Shown here: piece by piece, positions 58,515 to 64,000 of the stretch | Position numbering within the stretch: position 1 is the first letter of the stretch | How the letters are laid out: each line of letters opens with the position of its first letter | Assembly (NCBI RefSeq): GCF_036226885.1 | Contig: NZ_CP109027.1 | Span: 8,990,001-9,054,000, forward strand | DNA from: Streptomyces sp. NBC_00663 | GTDB taxonomy: Bacteria; Actinomycetota; Actinomycetes; Streptomycetales; Streptomycetaceae | DNA: 64,000 bases | Direction of reading: 5' to 3' | Made by a program: the position numbers and the translations under genes | The notes under the pieces: model-generated | The model's input: only the letters and a program-made list of their open reading frames with translations | Told to the model about the DNA's origin: nothing | Databases searched by the model: none

Positions 58515-59906
58515 TCAGCTCCCCTTGACGGTGAAGCCCTGGTTCTTGGCGTACGTCGTCAGCCGCGACTGCCAGCTGCCGAGCGCGCGGACGGTGTCGG
58601 TGTGGTCGGCGAGGGACTTGCCGACGGTCTCGGTCCAGTCGGTCGCGGCCTGGTCGAGGAACGGGGGCCACTGGAAGGAGGAGTTGACGGTGGAACTGAC
58701 GTCGGCGAAGACCTGGTTGACCTTCTGGCCGCCGTAGAAGGAGGGCGTGTCCCCGACGAACTCGGTGTCCGTGAGAAGGGCCTTGGTGGCGGGGAAGAAG
58801 AACTGCTCGGTGGCGAACATCTTCGCGCTGGCCGGGTCGCTGTTGAGGAACTGCGCGAACATGGCCGCGGCGATGGGGTTCTTGGTGGAGCGGATGACCG
58901 CGGTGGTGGAACCGCCCCAGTTGCCCGAGCTCGGCTTGGCGGTGTCCCACTGCGGCAGCGGGGCCGCCCGCCATTTGCCGGCCGTTGCCTTGGCGGAGCC
59001 GGACAGGAACACCGGGCCCCAGGCGGCGGTGATCCAGGTGGCGTACTTGCCCTTGTTGAGGGCGGCATACCAGGAGTCGGTGAAGTCGGGTTCGACGCCG
59101 ATGACCCCCTCCTTCGCGAGTCCGCCCCAGTAGGCGCCGAGCTTCTGGGAGACGGCGTCGTCGACGCTGATGGTGATGTCGCTCTTGCCGGAGGTCGCGT
59201 AGGGCTTGGCGCCCGCCTGCCAGAGCAGGCCGTGCCAGGCGGCGACCTGGTTGGCGGCGAGGTTGGTGAGGTAGACGTCCGGGTCGGCCTTGTGGAGCCT
59301 CCGGGCGGCGGCCGCGAACTCGTCCCAGGTGGTGGGTACATCGATGCCGTGCCGGTCGAAGATGTCCTTGCGGTACAGCATGCCCATCGGGCCGGTGTCC
59401 TGCGGTATCGCCCAGATCTCTCCGTCCGACCCGCTGACCTGACCCCAGGTCCAGTCCACGAACGTCGACTTGAGTGCGGAGGCGCCGTACGGGCGCAGAT
59501 CCAGCAGGCTGTTGGTGATCGTGAAGGTGGGGATGGCCTGGTACTCGATCTGGACCATGTCCGGGGCGCCGCTGCCGGCCTTGAGGGCCGTGCGCAACTT
59601 CGTGTACTGGGGCGTGCCTTGACCGGCGTTGACGACCTTGACCTTGACGGCCGGGTACTTCTTCTCGAACAGCGCGACCTCCTTGGCGATGTTCGGGACC
59701 CACGTCCAGAACGTCAGCTCGGTCGGCGTCGTCATCGCCTTGTCGATGTCGGCCTGGCCGACCGGCTTGGCGGCGGCGGAGGAACCGCCCGAGTCGCCGC
59801 CGCCGCACGCGGTCAGGGCGGCGCCGAGCGACAGGGCGCCCGTGGTGCTGAGGAACAGCCGACGGCTCATCGGCGAAGGGGTGGACGCAGAAGCGAAGTT
59901 GGGCAT
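58515..59906 (-). CDS. Sugar-binding lipoprotein of ABC transporter
   Basis: A 463-residue extracellular solute-binding protein, SBP_bac_1 type. Signal peptide with Arg pair (SRRLFLSTTGALSLGAALTA) and lipobox LTAC before a GGGDSGG linker; LTFWTWVPNIAKEVALFEKK, WAIPQDTGPMGMLYRKDIFD are family text. Start 59906 follows GGGAG; an earlier in-frame ATG at 59963 is not needed. First gene of the transport operon, so it probably carries the promoter; the 325-bp region upstream (59907-60231) is purine- and G-rich and shows no clear operator. Confidence 0.92.
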   Translation of the reverse strand: MPNFASASTPSPMSRRLFLSTTGALSLGAALTACGGGDSGGSSAAAKPVGQADIDKAMTTPTELTFWTWVPNIAKEVALFEKKYPAVKVKVVNAGQGTPQYTKLRTALKAGSGAPDMVQIEYQAIPTFTITNSLLDLRPYGASALKSTFVDWTWGQVSGSDGEIWAIPQDTGPMGMLYRKDIFDRHGIDVPTTWDEFAAAARRLHKADPDVYLTNLAANQVAAWHGLLWQAGAKPYATSGKSDITISVDDAVSQKLGAYWGGLAKEGVIGVEPDFTDSWYAALNKGKYATWITAAWGPVFLSGSAKATAGKWRAAPLPQWDTAKPSSGNWGGSTTAVIRSTKNPIAAAMFAQFLNSDPASAKMFATEQFFFPATKALLTDTEFVGDTPSFYGGQKVNQVFADVSSTVNSSFQWPPFLDQAATDWTETVGKSLADHTDTVRALGSWQSRLTTYAKNQGFTVKGS

Positions 59907-60231
59907 GGTGAACTCCCGCCGGAGGCGAAGGTGGCGGCACGCCTGGCGAGGGCGTGCGGGCATGGTGAGGTGGAAGAAGAGGGCGCAGGGCTCGGCCGGG
60001 GCGCGGAGGCCGGAACGGGGCCGGGCGGTGCGTACGGAGTCAGGGGAGGCCGGCGCGTGCGTCGCGTACCGCGGAAGTCGCTGTCGCGGCCGGGTGGGGC
60101 GGGTCGCGGAAGGTCGGGGAAGACCTGGCGGTGCGGCCCGTCGTGTTCAGGTGCGGCTCGGGGTGGTCCGGGGCGTGGTCCCGACGGTGCGGCGGGGCGC
60201 CCGGGCCGGGGTGCCGGATGTCAGCCGGCGG

Positions 60232-61299
60232 TCACTGTTGGCTGGCCCGGCCTCCCTTCGCGGGCGGTGCGCTCGACGCCCGCACGACGAGGTCGACCGG
60301 TGGGTCTGCGGCCGGCATCGGTGTCGTGTCCGGGTTCTCGATGGCGTACACCAGACGCTTGAGCCCTTCCTGGGCCACGGCGTCGAAGGGCTGGCGCACC
60401 GTGGTCAGGGGAGGGGTGACATAGGCGGCGAGGGGGATGTCGTCGAAGCCGACGACGGCGACGTCCTGCGGCACCCGCCGCCCGGCCTCCGTCAACGCCC
60501 GGACGAGACCGATCGCCATGTCGTCGTTGGCGGCGAAGACGGCGGTGACCTCCGGGTCCCGGGCCAGCTCCCGGCCCGCCGCGTGTCCCGACGCGGCCGA
60601 CCAGTCGCCCTCGCTGACCGGCGGCACGGTCCGGCCGTGCGCGGTCAGCGCCGCCCGCCATCCCTCCAGGCGGTCGCGGGCGGCGTACCACCGCTGCGGC
60701 CCGGCGAGGTGATGGACCGTCATGTGCCCGAGTTCCAGGAGGTGTTCGGTGGCGGCCCGGGCCATCGGTCCGGCGCCGCCCCCCGCGGTCAGCACCATGG
60801 GCGCGGTCACCGGCGAGGGCGCGCCCAGCACGAGGACGGGTACGTCGACGCGAAGGGGGGTCTCTCCCTGGTGGCCGTCCTCCTCGATGGGTTCGGAGAT
60901 GACGATGCCGTCCACGCCCTGGTCCAGGAGCGAGCCGACGGCGCCGGCGACGCCCGCCGGATCGCCCTCCATCGTGTTGACCACACGCAGCGCGTACCCC
61001 ATGTCCCGTACGGCCCGCTCGACGCCCATGAGGAGTGAGGCGGGGCCGTAGAGGGCCGTGCCCAGGGTGACCACGCCGATCGAACGGGTGCGCCCTGAGG
61101 CCAGTGCCCGAGCGGCGTTGTTGCGCCGGTATCCGAGCTGTTCGGCGGCGTCCAGGACGCGTCGGCGTACATCGGCGGAGACGTACGGCTCGTCGTTGAA
61201 GACCCGGGAGACCGTCTTCTGCGAGACCCCGGCGAGCCGGGCCACGTCCACGCCGCTCGGCGCCGCGGAGTTACCGCCGCGCTTCGTCCCTGGCGTCAT
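60232..61299 (-). CDS. LacI-family regulator of the galactoside operon
   Basis: A 355-residue LacI/GalR regulator. Helix-turn-helix and hinge at about 15-65 (GVDVARLAGVSQKTVSRVFN, RRRVLDAAEQLGYRRNNAAR, SGRTRSIGVVT); periplasmic-binding-like core to the C-terminus (TAVFAANDDMAIGLVRALTE, VAVVGFDDIPLAAYVTPPLT). Start 61299 has GGGAGA. It precedes the sugar ABC/GH42 operon on the same strand and very likely represses it, with a galactoside inducer. A perfect palindrome lies upstream of its own gene. Confidence 0.9.
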   Translation of the reverse strand: MTPGTKRGGNSAAPSGVDVARLAGVSQKTVSRVFNDEPYVSADVRRRVLDAAEQLGYRRNNAARALASGRTRSIGVVTLGTALYGPASLLMGVERAVRDMGYALRVVNTMEGDPAGVAGAVGSLLDQGVDGIVISEPIEEDGHQGETPLRVDVPVLVLGAPSPVTAPMVLTAGGGAGPMARAATEHLLELGHMTVHHLAGPQRWYAARDRLEGWRAALTAHGRTVPPVSEGDWSAASGHAAGRELARDPEVTAVFAANDDMAIGLVRALTEAGRRVPQDVAVVGFDDIPLAAYVTPPLTTVRQPFDAVAQEGLKRLVYAIENPDTTPMPAADPPVDLVVRASSAPPAKGGRASQQ

Positions 61300-61355
61300 G
61301 GTGTGTCTCCCGTCGACCGGTTGATCGCATCCGACTGTCGGCAGGCATCCTTCCA

Positions 61356-61371
61356 ATGACTGCGCAGTCAT
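61356..61371. promoter_or_regulatory. LacI-type palindromic operator
   Basis: A perfect 16-bp palindrome with arms ATGACTGC and GCAGTCAT, 57 bp upstream of the LacI-type gene. A further half-site ACGCAGTCAT follows at 61390-61399, and TGTCTACGC is repeated nearby. The CG-centred symmetry is typical of LacI-family operators; autoregulation is inferred. No second copy is visible upstream of the binding-protein gene. Confidence 0.65.
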
Positions 61372-61491
61372 GTCTACGCGGACATGTCTACGCAGTCATA
61401 CGGGGCGCGTCAAGAGTTCCGGACGGATGAAGTCGACGGCCGGCCCCGCAGGGCTCGCCGGGGCCGGCCGGTGCGAGGGGGGTGCGTCAGG

Positions 61492-62004
61492 TCAGGTCAG
61501 GACCAGCCAGCGGCGACCGTCGATGAGTTCGCGTGCCGCGTCGAGATGTCCGGCGTGGCACGCGGTCTCGGCGATGACGTGCAGCAGGACGTCCCGCAGG
61601 CTGTGCAGATGAGGCTCGCCGAACAGATCGTGGGGCCACCACGCCAGGGAGGCGTCGGCAGGGGTGGACGCGATGACGGCGTCGGCGCGTTCCGCTTCCC
61701 GCCGGTAGCCGTCGAGCACCTCCGCGGCCGGCACGTCCGGAGCCACCGTCCAGGCCTCGTCGCCGCTCGGCAGGCCCAGGATCACCTGCGCGTCCCCCGC
61801 GACGACGGCCCGGAACCAGAAGCGCTCGACATCGAGCGCGAGGTGCTGGACCAGTCCGAGGCAGTGCCATCCCGACGGCAGCACGGGACGTCGTAGCGCC
61901 TGCGCGTCCAACCCGTCGAGGATGCCGAGCACATGGCGGCGCTGGGAGTGCAACACCCCGAGGAGCGCGGTGACTTCACCGTCCCGCGGTAATGATCCGT
62001 TCAT
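61492..62004 (-). CDS. DinB-family (DUF664) protein
   Basis: A 170-residue four-helix DinB-like protein. His residues in PSGWHCLGLVQHLALDVERF, and HVIAETACHAGHLDAARELI (third His with the HxxH/HAGH pattern) form the family metal site. Stand-alone actinobacterial members are thought to act as thiol-dependent S-transferases (for example mycothiol-linked). Start ATG 62004 follows GAGAGGG. Converges with nothing; the DHFR-like gene lies upstream with 47 bp between them. Confidence 0.85.
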   Translation of the reverse strand: MNGSLPRDGEVTALLGVLHSQRRHVLGILDGLDAQALRRPVLPSGWHCLGLVQHLALDVERFWFRAVVAGDAQVILGLPSGDEAWTVAPDVPAAEVLDGYRREAERADAVIASTPADASLAWWPHDLFGEPHLHSLRDVLLHVIAETACHAGHLDAARELIDGRRWLVLT

Positions 62005-62051
62005 GACCCTCTCTGTTCCCCCGGAGTCCGTACGGGCGTCGGCGGCGCTGG

Positions 62052-62696
62052 TCACTTGCGCCAGAACAGGTGGTGGGTCACGCCGCTCGAGCTGGGCACG
62101 ACCTCCAGATGGAACCGGTCCCGGAGGTCGTCGGGCGAGTCCCACAGGCGCAGTCCGGACCCGAACTTCACCGGGGCGACCGCCACATGCAGGGTGTCGA
62201 CGAGGTCGGCGTCCAGGAACTGGCGGACGGTGGTCACCCCACCGCCGAGCCGCACGTCCTTGCCCCGCGCCGCCTGCCGCGCCTGCTCCAGGACGGTGGC
62301 CGGATCGCCGTCGACGAAGTGGAACGTGGTGTCGGAGAGGGTGATCGACGGGCGCGGGTGGTGGGTCATCACGAACACCGGGGTGCGGAAGGGGGGTTCG
62401 TCGCCCCACCAGCCCTGCCACTCGTGGTCCTGCCAGGGGCCGCGCTGGGGACCGAACTTGTTGCGGCCCATGATCTCGGCGCCGATGTTGTGCGTGAAGT
62501 CCCGGGTGAAGTAGTCGTCCAGGCCGCGGCTGCCGCCGGGATCGGTGCGGTTGGGCCAGCTCGCCGTCGCCCCGGCCCACGAGAACAGCCGCTGGGCGCC
62601 GTCGAGACCGAACGGGTTCTCCAGGGTCTGGTCCTCGCCGGCGGCGACGCCGTCGCTGGAGACGTTGAAGTTCTGGACGCGCAGGAGCTGGGCCAC
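62052..62696 (-). CDS. DHFR/RibD-fold reductase family protein
   Basis: A 214-residue protein: VAQLLRVQNFNVSSDGVAAG at the start, EIMGRNKFGPQRGPWQ (nucleotide-binding GRN), KDVRLGGGVTTVRQFLDADL with the Gly-rich NADPH loop, and VDTLHVAVAPVKFGSGLRLW. GTG 62696 is chosen since GGAGG lies 5 nt upstream; an earlier ATG at 62720 has no ribosome site. Substrate unknown. A second DHFR-like paralogue is at 27603 but the two are quite different. Confidence 0.86.
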   Translation of the reverse strand: MAQLLRVQNFNVSSDGVAAGEDQTLENPFGLDGAQRLFSWAGATASWPNRTDPGGSRGLDDYFTRDFTHNIGAEIMGRNKFGPQRGPWQDHEWQGWWGDEPPFRTPVFVMTHHPRPSITLSDTTFHFVDGDPATVLEQARQAARGKDVRLGGGVTTVRQFLDADLVDTLHVAVAPVKFGSGLRLWDSPDDLRDRFHLEVVPSSSGVTHHLFWRK

Positions 62697-62775
62697 GGGT
62701 ACCTCCGGTGGTGTCGACAACAGTGGTGAGACTCTCCCGGTCCGGAAAACTCATCGCACCCGAGTCGGCGAGGGC

Positions 62776-63708
62776 TCACGTCTCCTGCGCGGGTCCGTGC
62801 TCCTGCTCCTGCCGGGCCACCGCCGCCGCGTGCTCCAGGGCGTGGTCGATGAACCGGCGGGAGTTGGCCGGCAGGGTGCGGGACGACAGCCAGGCGATGC
62901 CGATGTCCCGGCTGGCCTCCACGTCGGTGACCTGGAGATACGTGGGGGCGCGACGGGAGGGCGGCGGGGCGGCCGAGTGAGGGCGGGGGAGGAGCGAGAC
63001 GCCCAGGCCCGCCGCGACCAGGCCCCGCAGAGTCGCCACCTCGTCCCCCTCGAAGCCGGCCCGCGGAGTGTACCCGACCTTCCGGCACAGGGCTTCGGTG
63101 ACGGCACGCAGACCCTGCTCATGGCGCAGCATGATGAACGGTTCATCGGCGACCTCGGACAGCCGGGCCCGGCGGCGCTGGGCCAGCCGATGCCCCGGTG
63201 GCACGGCCAGCCACAGCGGCTCGACCAGCAGGCGCCGCCAGGTGACCAGGGCATGGCCGGGGTCCTCGGCGGTGAGGAGCAGGTCGGCCGTGCCGTCCAG
63301 CAGGGCCTGGAGGAGGACGGCCTCGCCGCCCTGGCGCAGTTCGAACCGGGCGAGGGGGAACCGCTCCCGGTAGCCGGTGATCAGCGGCGGCAGCAGCCAG
63401 GTGCCCAGCGAGTGCAGGAACGCGAGCGGGATCAGGCCCGACTCCGGGGACACCGTCTCCCGCACCGCCCGCAGACCGTGGTCGATCCGGTCCAGCGCCG
63501 CGTCGACGTGCTCCTTGAAGACCTGGCCCGCCGGCGTCAGCCGCAGCACGCGGCCCACCTGCTGGAACAGCTCGGCCCCCACCTCGCGCTCCAGCCGTCG
63601 CAGGGCGCGGGAGAGGGCGGGCTGGGTCAGATGCGCCTCCGCGGCGGCGTGCGTCACGGTCGCCCCCTCGGCCACGGCCCGGAACGACCTCAATACCTGC
63701 ACGTCCAT
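62776..63708 (-). CDS. LysR-family transcriptional regulator
   Basis: A 310-residue regulator. N-terminal winged helix (VQVLRSFRAVAEGATVTHAA, HLTQPALSRALRRLEREVGA) and a LysR effector domain (PLAFLHSLGTWLLPPLITGY, ADLLLTAEDPGHALVTWRRL, GLVAAGLGVSLLPRPHSA). ATG 63708 is favoured because it lies at the start of the helix-turn-helix; 63717 is an alternative. It is divergent from a malic enzyme gene 107 bp away, the usual arrangement of a LysR activator and its target. Confidence 0.92.
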   Translation of the reverse strand: MDVQVLRSFRAVAEGATVTHAAAEAHLTQPALSRALRRLEREVGAELFQQVGRVLRLTPAGQVFKEHVDAALDRIDHGLRAVRETVSPESGLIPLAFLHSLGTWLLPPLITGYRERFPLARFELRQGGEAVLLQALLDGTADLLLTAEDPGHALVTWRRLLVEPLWLAVPPGHRLAQRRRARLSEVADEPFIMLRHEQGLRAVTEALCRKVGYTPRAGFEGDEVATLRGLVAAGLGVSLLPRPHSAAPPPSRRAPTYLQVTDVEASRDIGIAWLSSRTLPANSRRFIDHALEHAAAVARQEQEHGPAQET

Positions 63709-63815
63709 GAAAACCATGCTACTGACGCATGAGTTTCCGCCCATCCAGGCATTGGACGCATCGAATCCGGCAAAGCGACGATGAAAGCCGCACCCCACTC
63801 CCCTGGAGACCGACG

Positions 63816-64000
63816 ATGAACACTCGGTGGAACCCCGAGACCCGAGGCTTCGAGACATCGGCCCGTGGCCGCGCCGTCCTCGCCGACCCCCGCCTGAACC
63901 GCGGTACGGCCTTCACCGCACCCGAACGACGCGCCCTCGGCCTCGACGGACTCATCCCGCCCCGCGCGCTGACCCTGGACCAGCAGACCGACCGCGCCTA
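63816..64000 (+). CDS. NAD-dependent malic enzyme (partial, 5' end)
   Basis: The first 61 residues of a malate dehydrogenase (oxaloacetate-decarboxylating), running off the window. RGRAVLADPRLNRGTAFTAP and ERRALGLDGLIPPRALTLDQQ are the conserved N-terminal part of bacterial malic enzymes, which convert malate to pyruvate and CO2 with reduction of NAD(P). TGGAGA precedes the ATG by 6 nt. The divergent LysR gene suggests regulated expression, probably in organic-acid use. Confidence 0.88.
   Translation, partial: MNTRWNPETRGFETSARGRAVLADPRLNRGTAFTAPERRALGLDGLIPPRALTLDQQTDRA

Noticed and set aside
59907..60231. Small gene in the 325-bp gap before the LacI gene
   Set aside because: Purine-rich, with open frames only as overlapping shadows; no ribosome site or family text.
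1..64000. Prophage, integrative element, insertion sequence, tRNA or rRNA genes
   Set aside because: No integrase, transposase, terminal repeats, or RNA gene sequence seen; base composition is even throughout.

Overview
The window is high-GC actinobacterial DNA and almost certainly chromosomal Streptomyces. Third codon positions are strongly G/C. There are many ECF sigma factors, SpoIIE-type phosphatases and Ser/Thr kinases, a GH46 chitosanase, an HbpS/SenS/SenR haem-stress module, and many genes whose -10 box sits right at the start codon (leaderless). No rRNA, tRNA, CRISPR array, prophage, insertion sequence or secondary-metabolite megasynthase was seen. The content looks like ordinary arm/shoulder chromosome with accessory catabolic and regulatory genes.

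Layout. 0-2.5 kb: ECF sigma factor with a coupled CU044_5270-type membrane protein, facing a secreted GH46 chitosanase that carries a perfect operator-like palindrome upstream. 2.5-10.5 kb: three multidomain SpoIIE/PP2C phosphatases interleaved with beta-lactamase-fold serine hydrolases (a second hydrolase follows at 10.6 kb). 11.8-14.6 kb: a frameshifted small gene, a methyltransferase, and a divergent EamA transporter/MarR pair with two matching operator palindromes. 14.6-17.7 kb: oxidoreductase, YcnI-like copper-associated protein and two membrane proteins. 18-22.7 kb: Ser/Thr kinase, then SenR-SenS facing HbpS; the SenS/SenR junction holds a chain of ATGA-coupled mini-ORFs. 22.7-29.8 kb: Imm32-like protein, a sigma-factor operon, an MFS transporter with a 36-bp coding minisatellite, an ArsR-SRPBCC fusion, DHFR-like, isochorismatase-like and GlxA-like genes. 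29.8-34.3 kb: a sugar-acid catabolic cluster (IlvD/Edd dehydratase, IclR regulator, FAH-family hydrolase, zinc dehydrogenase). 34.35-34.51 kb: a compact multi-hairpin RNA candidate with its own possible -10 box and a strong terminator.

34.5-43.5 kb: small membrane proteins, a degraded gene, a Tat-lipoprotein-like beta carbonic anhydrase, a PatB-type lyase, a second Ser/Thr kinase and several orphan DUF proteins. 43.7-45.9 kb: an ECF41-type sigma factor with its typical oxidoreductase/epimerase partner and a matching promoter. 45.9-52.6 kb: orphan periplasmic-binding-like protein, peptidoglycan-binding protein, SMI1/KNR4 protein, SigE-family sigma with a membrane partner, OsmC and VOC proteins. 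52.7-61.3 kb: a galactoside/arabinan-type locus with a LacI regulator, sugar ABC transporter, GH42 beta-galactosidase and secreted BNR-fold/ricin-lectin hydrolase. 61.5-64 kb: DinB-like and DHFR-like proteins, and a LysR regulator divergent from a malic enzyme cut by the window edge.

The recurring theme is signal transduction (six sigma factors or regulators paired with partners, two kinases, three phosphatases) combined with carbohydrate use. The most unusual items are the structured RNA candidate at 34.4 kb, the mini-ORF relay between senS and senR, and the expanding repeats inside the MFS gene.
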